64,000 nucleotides of DNA from Oreohelix idahoensis. Its lineage: Eukaryota > Mollusca > Gastropoda > Stylommatophora > Oreohelicidae. Positions 47,421 through 57,699 of this stretch are shown here, one piece after another; within the stretch, counting starts at the first letter, position 1; every line of letters begins with the position of its first letter. The translations under genes were made by a program, and so were the position numbers. The DNA lies in assembly GCA_024509875.1 (NCBI GenBank), contig JAMPIV010009915.1:62001-126000 (forward strand), in the 5' to 3' direction. The notes under the pieces were generated by a model, which saw nothing but the letters and a program-made list of their open reading frames with translations, ran no database searches and was not told where the DNA came from.

Positions 47421-50400
47421 TTAAATGTTGAGGGGTGATGTGGTGACGTTGTCAGGGTGTACTTGTCGTTTTATGTAAAAGTAAGAAAGGGCGTTGCGGT
47501 GTTGTTCGTATGTGTAGATGGAGGATTTGTGTGCACGGAACCCAATATTTTTCCCACCCTGTGCCTGTTGTGTGTTGAGGACTTCTAGGAATGTGTGTTT
47601 GTCTACTTTGTTGTGGTGTTTGTTGAGTCCTTTGGTGGTGGTTTTGTCGTAGTCACCAAAACAGTGATATGTCTTGCTACAGAGGGAAACCATCCCTCTG
47701 CCTTCGTATTCTAATTTAAAAAGGCCCGGTGTCCGTTTGTCGAATAAGGTTTGTTCGCGGCATTTTTGACAAAGGGCGCGCGTTTTACCCTCGGTAGCGA
47801 CGAAAACGGGTCTATGGTCGGGACATACTTCGGCGGGGAACCACTGGTGGTAAGAGCTATAAAATTCCTGTCGCAAAGCGGGCTTAACAACGTCCGCTAA
47901 GTTGTTCGCGCTAAGGGCCAAGTAAAGGCTGTCTGTGTCCGTCTCGCACAAACTGAAAGTCTGACCTATCTACAAATTTATCTAAACAGTCGTAGTAAAA
48001 TTCTAACATGCCTAATTTCGCGTATTGGTAGACGAAAAATCCTATCTGCATGGGGAGGTCCCAGCATATAGTCTGTTTAAGTTTCTCTACCTCGAATATG
48101 TCGTCCGTCACTAACGTCATTTTCCTAAAGCGGGGTGAGTTTATTTGGTCAGAGGTACCCTCGCCCATCGTGTACGAGACATCCACATGCTTCGCCTTAT
48201 TGGTTAATGTCTTGCCGTAGGCCGCGTTACCTAGCAGTTTCATGGTCTCGCTGGTAATGGCGTAGGCAGGATCAGTATCACCCTGTCGACGCGCGTTCGA
48301 AACAGTGTCCCCAAACCGTTTGAAACACGTCACGGGTGTATACTCAAGCACCTGGTAGATACAGGTGACTTCTAACCCTTTGGTTAGGTACCAGCGAAGC
48401 AGAGGTGTTGTCAGGAGAATTTTCTTGCCCACATAACTCCCGATCAACGTCCGTCTGGGGGTAGTCAGTAGTTTATGTTTTTCGGCGTATTCCCGCATGA
48501 AAGGCCCAATATCTTCCCTCGTGACGTCGACATTCTTAAAAATGGGCGTCATCTCAGAGAAATGGTCTTTTAAAGAGTCGGGGACATGAATGTCACACTC
48601 GACTAGCCCAAACAAGGTCTCGTCCAGCACCGAGGCGAGAATATTTTCTTTTGTCAGGGGGTACCGACATTTCGTGTAAGATGGTTTCTGGTTCGGGAAG
48701 GTGGCGTTCAGAAAACGACGGATTGCTGGGTTGGTTTTCTTCAACGCCTGCCACTCGCATTCCCACATTTCGACAACGGTAACGTTGCAATGGCCCCGTA
48801 AATAAGAACTTGTTTCCACCGTATCTGCGTACAACTCAGCCAATGGTTTGTTGTTGACTGGGGTTAACGTCACGACCGGCGGTTAGTGGGCCGTTAGGGT
48901 GGCCGTGGAACAGACACCCATGGACCTGATAGGCGGTACGAGAGTATTCCTCCCAACCCTCTACCCTAACGCATACATCACCCAACGCCTTCTCACGTCC
49001 GTTAAACTGGGTTTTTAAGGTCACTTTTGTTTGGTGGGAGACCCAAGCCAAATAATCGCGACACTGGACGGTATATTTGTTGAGTTTGTGGTACTTGAAA
49101 CCATCATCCTTGTATCGTCTAACGGGAAAGTCAGTGGGCATTTTCTGCATTAACGCCCACAAATAAAGGGCGTTGGCATCAAAACCTTTAATGGCTTGAA
49201 CCGTTTTACCACCTCTAATGCGGGTTTTGCCTTGCTCGTGGAACCTGTGAAAAATAATTGACGGTCCCCCGACGATGTTTTGGCGCAAGATGTTATGCAA
49301 ATCTACCTCCTGCTTCGAACATAAAGAAAACATGACGTTGGGCGGGAGGGTTTTGAAGAGATACTTTAACGTGACACCGGGCACGGAGATCGCATCTTTA
49401 AACATGTCTACACCTAGGCGCGCGTAAAAACTAACTTGTTGGTCTAACGCTGCCAGGAAGGGGACCACGTCTTTATTGTTGTACCACGTCAGAAAGTCGC
49501 GCAACGTGGTCATGTGGTTCTGGGCCCACACCTTCTGGCATTCGGCGTACTCGTCGGCTGAAATGTTCGTTTTTTAAGTTTGAAAAAAAAATGCCGAGTG
49601 GGGTGGTAACGCTGTCTCGTCTAACTTTGCTAAATCTGTTATGTACTCGTAACAAAAATATCCTTTGGTTTCTTTAACCTTGTACGCCGCGAGATATTTG
49701 CTATAGCTAAATCCGGTGGCTAGGTAATTGACTATATCTAAAAACTTTAACTCGCTAGTGGCAATACACATAAAATTATTGTTTCGCTTGACTAAAAATT
49801 TGAAGTCTTCCCCCATGAAATATAGGATGAGATACGGTTTGATTACGTTCACGTCGTACTTACCCGAATTGAAACCTAACACCGGTAGCTGCCCCAAATA
49901 ACCCTCTAATCTAGCAAGGAGCCCGTTTGAATTACCGATCGTCTCTAAAGCCTTGAGTTGGGTGCAAACGTCGTCAAAATACGCACGCAGAATCTCATAA
50001 GAGGCCGCGGCAATTTTTAGCAGATGGTCAGCCATCCTATTGACCAACTCCTGTGGATCACCCGTTGTGATAAAACACACGGGGGCTTCAAAACCGGGGA
50101 CGTTAGAAGCCACCGAACACGACAGGGGGACGTGTTTGGCTGTGTAGGTAGTGGCATTACCACTTGACTCTAGAGTGTTCTCAAAAAAACACTCATAGTC
50201 AAATGCGGCTCTATAAGGGAAGACGAATTTTGTGTCTACGTCTATGCCCTCCTCCTCGATTAATTCCCAAATGGTCTCTGGGGGATTATACACACCACCT
50301 CTAAATGTTTCTCTCCGCTTAGAGCCGGTACAGCGTTTTTCATGGCGCGCCATAAGCCAATACTCCTGCCACAACTTACCGCAATCGGGACACGAAAAAG

Positions 50401-50703
50401 AGTTACTGGCCCTATCGATATCTGCTATGTACATGAAGTGGTTCTTAAACATTAAAAGACGCAACGTATCTTGGAAAAGTGTCACTACCTCTAAGTCTGG
50501 GGGTCAGCTTTTCCTCGTCGTCAAATTCAAAAAAACGTCAATATTTACGTTAAAGCATTTTTCTAATTGGGGCATATCGTTTAAACTAACCCCGGGGAAA
50601 TCGACGAGGGACCTAAGTCCCTGCTGTGTTTGCCACTGTTCGACTAGCCGGCGCGTGCTTATTCTAACATCTTTAACGGCACCACCCCTAAAAAACGGCT
50701 AGA
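47421..50703 (-). pseudogene. Protein-primed family-B DNA polymerase (exonuclease + polymerase), frameshifted
   Basis: Reading from 50703 leftwards. An N-terminal segment (VKDVRISTRRLVEQW) leads into a Cys/His cluster (CPDCGKLWQEYWLMARHEKRC). The 3'-5' exonuclease motifs follow: FDYECFF (Exo I), LGFNSGKYDV (Exo II) and the NNNFMCIATSELKFLDIVNYL region (Exo III). Polymerase motif A is GFDANALYLWALM, motif B KLLGNAAYGKT and motif C ETDTDSLYLAL, ending at 47421. Breaks lie at about 50500, at homopolymers near 49565-49590, at 48862-48870 (one extra C versus the right arm) and at 47944-47950 (one extra T, just before motif C). The enzyme would replicate the element from a protein primer. The 5' part is continuous with the zinc-finger region, so this is the back half of one large gene. 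Confidence 0.85.
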
Positions 50704-50837
50704 CATCTAAAAAAAAAAAGTTATCACTGTATGGTTTGGAGTTTGAGTGGTGTTGTAGTGTATGGATGTGGTGATTGTGCGTGATGAAAGAGGGAATGTA
50801 TTGTATAAGGCAGCCTATGGAAATGTTTTGGATATGG
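50704..50837 (-). pseudogene. Linker between zinc-finger ORF and polymerase
   Basis: After the 363-codon frame stops at 50838, another minus-strand frame continues with ESIPATAFYLNHIQNISIGC and reaches YSDNFFFFRCLAVF, directly before the polymerase N-terminal region. A T-run (A-run on the plus strand, 50710-50720) and small indels interrupt it. The continuity supports one fusion protein rather than two genes. Confidence 0.55.
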
Positions 50838-52127
50838 TTAAGATAGAACGCTGTGGCTGGAATGGATTCGACAAAAGTATTTTGTGTTTGGTTTATTTAA
50901 CTGTGCTTGTGTGACAATATCGCTGTCGTGTAACTGTGAGAGAAAAGCTTTGAAATCTGTGATGTTGTTGACTAAGTGTGGCTGATCTAAGACGACTGTG
51001 TTATTCGAGGAAGCGTGAAAGAATCTTAATTCATTTGTTTCTCTGTGTCTTAAGACGATGTGGAAACTGTAGTTTATTTTGAATCTTTTTGTCTGTTGTG
51101 TAAAGACAGGATGCAAAAGACTTTCCCAGTCCATATTTTCTGTTGGTCTGTGAAAAAAAGTGAAAGTCGATAAATATTTATGTTTATTGGAGTGTGTTTT
51201 AATTGCTTGCCAGTTGTCAGTGTAGACTTGTTTTATGTCATCCTGTAAGTCTTCTAAAGAGTCTTCTTCTGACGACAAGCGGGGTTTTTTTATATGGGTT
51301 TGAATGCTGGTCATGGGACGTTTCTTGGTCTGGCCTGTTTTTGGTGGGTGGGATGGGATGGGGCTTGAAGTTGTTGTTGTGTTCGTTGCTGGTGTGGTGC
51401 CTGCTGCAGCAGGTGATGTCTGTTGGTGCCCCGATCTCGATGATGATGGTGTGTCTGTTGCTGTCTGTTGGTGCGCCGATCTCGATGATAAGTCTGTTGT
51501 GGCACCTGCAGGTAATGTTTGTTGGTGCGCCGAGCTTGAGTCTGTTGTTGGTGTGGGAAATGAGTCTGCTGGGGCACCTGATGTTGGTGTGGGGACAGTC
51601 TGGTGTTGGTTAGGGGTGGAGTGTTGTTGTGTTATATGGGTCTGTAAACTATCAGTACGTGTAAAGTCTTTCCGACAGAGCTCACAAGAAAATCGAGGCA
51701 TAGCGTGCACTGTTTTTATGTGACGTGCTAAATTGTCCCGTCGGTTAAATGTTTTACTACAGCGGGGACACGTGAGACTGTGCCCTGGTGCAGTGGTGGC
51801 CCCCGCTGAGGGGTTTGTAGCGCCCGCCGGTGCAGTAGTGGCCCCCGCTGAGAGGTTTGTAGCGCCCGCCGGTGCAGTGGTGGTCCCCAGTGGGACGTTT
51901 ATAGCGGCCCCCGGTGCAATGGCTTCCACTGTGGAGGATCTTGGTGCACCGGGTCCATGAAAGACCTCAATGTGTTGTTGGAGTGCATCACGACTTGTGA
52001 ATATTTAGGGACACACACGACAGGGATGATTCTTGTCTGTATGGACCGTCCGCATATGTCTCGCGATATCGCGAGCTCGAGTGAATGATTTGCCGCATTG
52101 GCCACAAACATTTTGAATTGAAGACAT
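50838..52127 (-). pseudogene. C2H2 zinc-finger N-terminal region of the PolB fusion, one nonsense codon
   Basis: The ATG at 52127 (MSSIQNVCGQCGKSFTRA). Four C2H2 fingers follow: CGQC...HMRTVH; CRVC...HIEVFH with a TAA at 52005-52007 inside it; CPRC...HIKTVH; CELC...HITQQH. Between fingers 2 and 3 is an Ala/Gly/Thr repeat (APAGATNLSAGATT type). After finger 4 comes a Ser/Thr/Pro/Gln-rich linker with repeated SAHQQT, then basic KKRPMTSIQTHIKKPR. A folded-looking domain follows (MDWESLLHPVF, FKINYSFHIVLRHRETNELRFF, LDQPHLVNNITDFKAFLSQL). The ORF after the nonsense codon is 363 codons. It probably binds DNA, perhaps the arms or the protein-primer complex; this is inference. Confidence 0.72.
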
Positions 52128-53460
52128 CTGTGAAATAGAAACGAAAACACATTACTTACACATAAAATTAAATAGAAAGAAAGAGAGAAAGAAAGAGAAA
52201 GACAGAAAAAAAAGAAAGAAAGAAAGAAAAAGAAAGAAAGGAAAAGACAGAGAAAGATAGAAAAAGAAAAAAAGAAAAAGAAAGAAAGAAAAAGAAAGAA
52301 AGAAAGAAAAAGAAAGATAGAAAGAAAGAGAAAGATAGAAAGAGAAAGATAGAAAGAGAGAGAGAGCAAGAGAGGAGAGAGAGAGAGAGAAAATAAAACA
52401 CAGTGTTATTTTTTATTCTATGTGAAAGAAATTACCCCGCGCGCGCGCGGTGGCAAAGATATCGATTAAAAAATCCAGTCTGCGCGTGACGAACTGATCT
52501 GTCGTGTAAGAAATAATGGAGATATAAACTTGTTTCAAATGTAATATGTTGATTGTATTATCTCTATATTTTTACATGTATAGTACTGTTAAAAAATATG
52601 CTATGTTCTATTTAATTTCCTTTATTATGTGAAAAAAAATATTCATCACGCTCGAGTTTAGTTTGTAGTATTGCACCATCTGTTGTGGCACCTGATGTTG
52701 GTGCTGTGGGGTTGAGCAATCTCACATAAATAACAACACGGATAAGTTTTAGTCTTTTTTCCTAGTACATAATCGGTTAGTCTTATCAAAAAATATGTTA
52801 TGTCAAGATAGAAAATAACAATTTAGTATCTGAGTTAACATCTTAACAGATAAAAATAACAGAGATATTTATTTATATTTAACACCTTAACACAAATAAA
52901 CCTCACATAAACGACCAACTTTGTCTAACAACAGGGGGGAGAAACACGGATAAGTTTAAATAGAAATATTTTAACACCCTAACACAGATCATACTTAACG
53001 AACAACTAAAACTTTTAGATGCTCTAAATAGAAATAATTTAACAGAATAACTTACTTTTAGTTGTCTTGTTTTCGGAATTTCTTGATCTCAACGTCTGAT
53101 TTTTTTCTTCAAAAAGACTGATCCGATCTGAGCGGTGGCTGGTTACAGAATGAGATATCTAAATCATTTCTTCCTTATATCAAAAGATTTTGAGACAAAC
53201 ACTAGTGTGAATACAGAAAGATTCGGATGTGTATTCATCCGCGCGCCAGGTTTAAGGAGCGATTCGGTTCGAACGTCCGAGGTACGTTCGCTGTTTAATT
53301 ACAGGACATCTATGTTTATCCACCTGTTATTACTGGCAAACAGTTGCCTGTAAATTATCACGTCCCGTTAAGAAATAACTCACCAACGTTTAATTACTGT
53401 CCAGCTGTTATGAAACAGTCTGCTTCACCTGGTAATACGATACCTAAACAAACAGCACTG
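52128..53460. other. Central spacer between the divergent ORFs
   Basis: 1.33 kb between the start of the zinc-finger/PolB gene (minus) and the mirrored polymerase core (plus). It holds a GAAA/GAGA microsatellite (52170-52400), a short CG-alternating run at 52437-52450 and AT-rich DNA. The 72-codon frame at 53135-53353 has no motif. It could host divergent promoters. Confidence 0.6.
52170..52400. repeat. (GAAA)n/(GA)n purine tract
   Basis: Over 200 bp of almost pure purine on the plus strand. Phe/Leu/Ser-rich minus-strand frames over it are artefacts. Confidence 0.95.
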
Positions 53461-53461
53461 A

Positions 53462-55243
53462 ACGGTTCAAGCCATTAAAGGTTTTGATGCCAACGCCCTT
53501 TATTTGTGGGCGTTAATGCAGAAAATGCCCACTGACTTTCCCGTTAGACGATACAAGGATGATGGTTTCAAGTACCACAAACTCAACAAATATACCGTCC
53601 AGTGTCGCGATTATTTGGCTTGGGTCTCCCACCAAACAAAAGTGACCTTAAAAACCCAGTTTAACGGACGTGAGAAGGCGTTGGGTGATGTATGCGTTAG
53701 GGTAGACGGTTGGGACAGATACTCTCAGACCGCCTACCAGTTCCATGGGTGCCTATTCCACGGCCACCCTAACTGCCCACTAACCGCCGGTCGTGACGTT
53801 AACCCAGTCAACAACAAACCATTGGCTGAGTTGTACGCAGATACGGTGGAAACAAGTTCTTATTTACGGGGCCATTGCAACGTTACCGTTGTCGAAATGT
53901 GGGAATGCGAGTGGCAGGCGTTGAAGAAAACCGACCCAGCAATCCGTCGTTTTCTGAACGCCACCTTCCCGAACCAGAAACCATCTTACACGAAATGTCG
54001 GTACCCCCTGACAAAAGAAAATATTCTCGCCTCGGTGCTGGACGAGACCTTGTTTGGGCTAGTCGAGTGTGACATTCATGTCCCCGACTCTTTAAAAGAC
54101 CATTTCTCTGAGATGACGCCCATTTTTAAGAATGTCGACGTCACGAGGGAAGATATTGGGCCTTTCATGCGGGAATACGCCGAAAAACATAAACTACTGA
54201 CTACCCCCAGACGGACGTTGATCGGGAGTTATGTGGGCAAGAAAATTCTCCTGACAACACCTCTGCTTCGCTGGTACCTAACCAAAGGGTTAGAAGTCAC
54301 CTGTATCTACCAGGTGCTTGAGTATACACCCGTGACGTGTTTCAAACGGTTTGGGGACACTGTTTCGAACGCGCGTCGACAGGGTGATACTGATCCTGCC
54401 TACGCCATTACCAGCGAGACCATGAAACTGCTAGGTAACGCGGCCTACGGCAAGACATTAACCAATAAGGCGAAGCATGTGGATGTCTCATACACGATGG
54501 GCGAGGGTACCTCTGACCAAATAAACTCACCCCGCTTTAGGAAAATGACGTTAGTGACGGACGACATATTCGAGGTAGAGAAACTTAAACAGACTATATG
54601 TTGGGACCTCCCCGTTCAGATAGGATTTTTCGTCTACCAATACGCGAAATTACGCATGTTAGAATTTTACTACGACTGTTTAGATAAATTTGTAGATAGG
54701 TCAGACTTTCAGTTGTGCGAGACGGACACAGACAGCCTTTACTTGGCCCTTAGCGCGAACAACTTAGCGGACGTTGTTAAGCCCGCTTTGCGACAGGAAT
54801 TTTATAGCTCCTACCACCAGTGGTTCCCCGCCGAAGTATGTCCCGACCATAGACCCGTTTTCGTCGCTACCGAGGGTAAAACGCGCGCCCTTTGTCAAAA
54901 ATGCCGCGAACAAACCTTATTCGACAAACGGACACCGGGCCTTTTTAAATTAGAATACGAAGGCAGAGGGATGGTTTCCCTCTGTAGCAAGACATACCAC
55001 TGTTTTGGTGACTACGACAAAACCACCACCAAAGGACTCAACAAACACCACAACAAAGTAGACAAACACACATTCCTAGAAGTCCTCAACACACAACAGG
55101 CACAGGGTGGGAAAAATATTGGGTTCCGTGCACACAAATCCTCCATCTACACATACGAACAACACCGCAACGCCCTTTCTTACTTTTACATAAAACGACA
55201 AGTACACCCTGACAACGTCACCACATCACCCCTCAACATTTAA
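53462..55243 (+). CDS. Mirrored DNA polymerase B catalytic core, intact frame without start
   Basis: Open from the codon after TGA 53459-53461 to the stop at 55241-55243, about 593 codons. It contains motif A (GFDANALYLWALM, 53480-53518), motif B (KLLGNAAYGKT, about 54424-54456) and motif C (ETDTDSLYLAL, about 54718-54750), and the same C-terminus (NVTTSPLNI) as the left copy. It lacks the exonuclease and zinc-finger parts. The frame opens at the inner arm boundary, so it arose by arm extension and not as a separate gene. In-frame ATGs exist just inside (for example MQKMPTDFP at 53516). Unlike the left copy it has no indels, so this arm holds the better-preserved core. Confidence 0.85.
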   Translation, partial: TVQAIKGFDANALYLWALMQKMPTDFPVRRYKDDGFKYHKLNKYTVQCRDYLAWVSHQTKVTLKTQFNGREKALGDVCVRVDGWDRYSQTAYQFHGCLFHGHPNCPLTAGRDVNPVNNKPLAELYADTVETSSYLRGHCNVTVVEMWECEWQALKKTDPAIRRFLNATFPNQKPSYTKCRYPLTKENILASVLDETLFGLVECDIHVPDSLKDHFSEMTPIFKNVDVTREDIGPFMREYAEKHKLLTTPRRTLIGSYVGKKILLTTPLLRWYLTKGLEVTCIYQVLEYTPVTCFKRFGDTVSNARRQGDTDPAYAITSETMKLLGNAAYGKTLTNKAKHVDVSYTMGEGTSDQINSPRFRKMTLVTDDIFEVEKLKQTICWDLPVQIGFFVYQYAKLRMLEFYYDCLDKFVDRSDFQLCETDTDSLYLALSANNLADVVKPALRQEFYSSYHQWFPAEVCPDHRPVFVATEGKTRALCQKCREQTLFDKRTPGLFKLEYEGRGMVSLCSKTYHCFGDYDKTTTKGLNKHHNKVDKHTFLEVLNTQQAQGGKNIGFRAHKSSIYTYEQHRNALSYFYIKRQVHPDNVTTSPLNI

Positions 55244-55671
55244 ACTGTCTCTTTCAGATACCACATATACCTATAGGTATATACACAACACCTCTATTTC
55301 TTACGACGTGACGACAATGTGACGACACCCCTCAAGGTCTGGCCTTTACCCCTGTGATAATGTATAAAAAATCTGTGATATACATCTACCTATATAAATA
55401 TGTATTATTGTACATTCATATGTGAAAATGTTTGATAATGTCACCATATACACCATATAATTATTTTTCAATTGTTCATATCACTATGTGAAAATGTATT
55501 ACGTTAAAAAATACACCATATAATTATATATTCATTTGTAAATAAATCTGTGAAAATGTATTACGTTAAAAAATACTATATATTACCATGTATGTTTTTG
55601 CTATTACAAAAACACTATTGAATATAAAATAAAAACTATATTAACTAAAACGCTTTTTTTTGTTACCTATA
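55244..55671. other. AT-rich non-coding part of right arm
   Basis: Mirror of 46993-47420. No ORF. Confidence 0.6.
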
Positions 55672-56512
55672 ATAATAATAATAAATTCTTTAAGCGCCAA
55701 ACACGGCGCATAAGGCAGAAACCAGTGCTCTCCAGGTTGTTCGTTGTGACGCCACTCCTCTTAGCTCTTGCACATTATTTAGGCCCAACGTTCTTCCTTC
55801 TCTTATTATTGTTCTTCTGAGTGTTTCTTTTGGTCTTCCTTTTTTCCGCTTACCCTCAGGAACCCAAGTGAGCGCCTGTAGTGGTATTCTGTTGTTTTGC
55901 ATTCGTAGGACATGACCGATATATGACCATCGTCTTTTCCTTATATAGTCGGAGACATATTTCTGCCTAGAGTCTTCTCTTATTTGTCGATTAGTCTTGA
56001 ATTCTTTCCAACTGATGTTCATGAGTTTTCTAAGACATTTGTTCTCGAATGTATTCAGCTTGTTCTCCAATGATTTTGTTATTTTCCAACTCTCACAGCC
56101 GTATGTTAACACTGAGATAACATTTGAATTAAACAGACGAAGCTTGGTATGTATATTCAATGATCGTAATTTCCAAATGTTAGATAATCTATTGAAGGCG
56201 CTAGCTGCCAAAGCAATTCTAGTATGGATTTCTCTTGTTGTGTCACCATCCTGAGTCATTTTACTGCCTAAATAATTGAAACTTTCAACTTTCTGTAGTT
56301 TTTCCCCGTTCAAGATGATATCAAAGGTCTCGTTAGAAAAGTTCATAGCTTTAGTTTTAGAGGCATTTATTTGGAGACCAATTTTAACCGAGAGATGACA
56401 CAAATTATTTATTGCTTCTTGGGATTGTCTTGGTGTTGAACTTAAGAATGCTACATCATCTGCGAAATCCAGGTCCCCCAGGAATTTTCCATTTGTCCAT
56501 TTTATACCCAAT
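55672..56512 (-). pseudogene. LINE RT C-terminal fragment inserted in right arm
   Basis: 5'-truncated non-LTR element on the minus strand, absent from the left arm. It reads GDLDFADDVAFLSS (catalytic FADD), FNYLGSKMTQDGDT, VISVLTYGCESWKI, YIGHVLRMQNNRIP and GKRKKGRPKETLRR, and ends at 55690 near an (ATT)n 3' tail (55671-55683). The open frame extends into arm sequence by chance (FRQT repeats). Only the RT end and C-terminal tail are present, as expected of a truncated insertion. Confidence 0.88.
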
Positions 56513-56704
56513 ATATATCGTCTAAATGTTTGTCTAAATGTTTGTCTAAATGTTTGTATAACTGTTTGTATAGCTGTTTGTCTAAATGTATATATATAAA
56601 TATATATTTTCCTATTATCTAAATGTTTGTCTAACACTACCTAATTTGGCTATACTAAAAAAAACAACCATCTTGCAACATTTTCCTTATATAAACATAC
56701 CTCT

Positions 56705-57305
56705 AAAAATAATCTCCCCCTTGTTATCTCAAGTCCGCCATCTTGTTATCTCCCCCTTGTTATCTCAAGTCCGCCATCTTGTTATCTCCCCCTTGTTATC
56801 TCAAGTCCGCCATCTTGACCCAAATAATCTCCCCTTGTTAGCTCAAGTCCGCCATCTTGTTATCTCCCCCTTGTTAGCTCAAGTCCGCCATCTTGTTATC
56901 TCCCCCTTGTTATCTCAAGTCCGCCATCTTGACCCAAATAATCTCCCCTTGTTAGCTCAAGTCCGCCATCTTGACCCAAATAATCTCCCCCTTGTTAGCT
57001 CAAGCCCGCCATCTTGACCCAAATAATCTCCCCCTTGTTAGCTCAAGTCCGCCATCTTGACCCAAATAATCTCCCCCTTGTTAGCTCAAGTCCGCCATCT
57101 TGACCCAAATAATCTCCCCCTTGTTAGCTCAAGTCCGCCATCTTGACCCAAATAATCTCCCCCTTGTTAGCTCAAGTCCGCCATCTTGTTATCTCCCCCT
57201 TGTTAGCTCAAGTCCGCCATCTTGTTATCTCCCCCTTGTTAGCTCAAGTCCGCCATCTTGACCCAAATAACCTCCCCTTGTTAGCTCAAGTCCGCCATCT
57301 TGCGC
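56705..57305. repeat. 36/43-bp minisatellite in right arm, about 15 units
   Basis: Inverse of 46203-46800; units contain CCGCCATCTTG. The order of short and long units differs somewhat from the left arm. Confidence 0.95.
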
Positions 57306-57699
57306 CTCCAGCGCGCCGCCATTTTTTGCTATATAAAAGTCACGCGCCTCCAGGCGTTTTTGCTATATAAAAGTCACGCGCCTCCATGCGCGCCTCCATG
57401 GCGCCTCCATAATACTACCTGTTTCCAATATACCCTACTACTAACCAGTATTGTTCTCGCTTATTTTGAATATCTTGTGAAGACTCCCTGGAGATAGAAG
57501 CGTTGTGTTTTTTCTATTTACATATCTGCCAAGAGTAATCTTGTGCGAAGGTAGACATCTTTGAAGCCCATATTTGATATTCTTGAGTTTTAATCACTGT
57601 TGGACCACTACTGCAAAGCAGGGGAGGCAATACCGTCACAGTTAGTTTGAGAGAGACCAAGAGTATGCAGTTCCTCCCCTTCCATGGAAATAACCTTAC

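Larger units (their letters stand above)
46075..49205. repeat. Left inverted arm of the Polinton-like element
   Basis: 3131 bp matching 53461-57442 in inverse orientation, apart from a LINE in the right arm and small indels. It contains, from the outside inwards: two copies of GGCGCGTGACTTTTATATAG, about 15 minisatellite units, a 12-bp array, an AT-rich stretch and the 3' half of the polymerase gene. The inner boundary is at AACGGTT (49199-49205 / 53461). Confidence 0.92.
46075..57442. mobile_element. Polinton/Maverick-like PolB element with giant inverted arms
   Basis: 11,368 bp. The ends AGTAGTAGGG and its complement are flanked by the exact 6-bp duplication AACCAG (46069-46074 and 57443-57448). 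6-bp duplications and 5'-AG termini are the Polinton signature. The empty site is visible in solo LTR A near 17550 (CAGCCAATGCAGCATTGTT). Inverted arms are 46075-49205 and 53461-57442; the right one is lengthened by a LINE of about 0.84 kb. The only gene is a zinc-finger/family-B DNA polymerase fusion (minus strand), whose catalytic half lies in the left arm and is mirrored in the right arm. No integrase, ATPase, protease or capsid gene is seen, so movement would need help in trans. Typical Polintons are 15-20 kb with shorter inverted repeats. Confidence 0.85.
53461..57442. repeat. Right inverted arm of the Polinton-like element
   Basis: Mirror of 46075-49205, carrying a LINE at about 55672-56512. 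Sequence identity to the left arm is very high in coding and non-coding parts, with scattered substitutions and 1-bp indels. Confidence 0.92.
32862..57640. mobile_element. Solo LTR B with nested insertions (same family as 15450-17746)
   Basis: It begins TGTGACAG, ends CCGTCACA and is flanked by the duplication GTTAG (32857-32861 and 57641-57645). LTR sequence is found at 32862-33737, 43172-43347, 44686-46074 and 57443-57640, in the same order as solo LTR A. The gaps are filled by gypsy element 2, a mariner and a Polinton-like element, each with its own target duplication. Removing them leaves about 2.4-2.6 kb, partly enlarged by TA microsatellite growth. The two solo LTRs differ clearly throughout, so both are older than the nested elements. 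Confidence 0.8.

Noticed and set aside
51203..51723. Plus-strand frames of 136-139 codons
   Set aside because: Antisense shadows of the zinc-finger ORF's low-complexity region.
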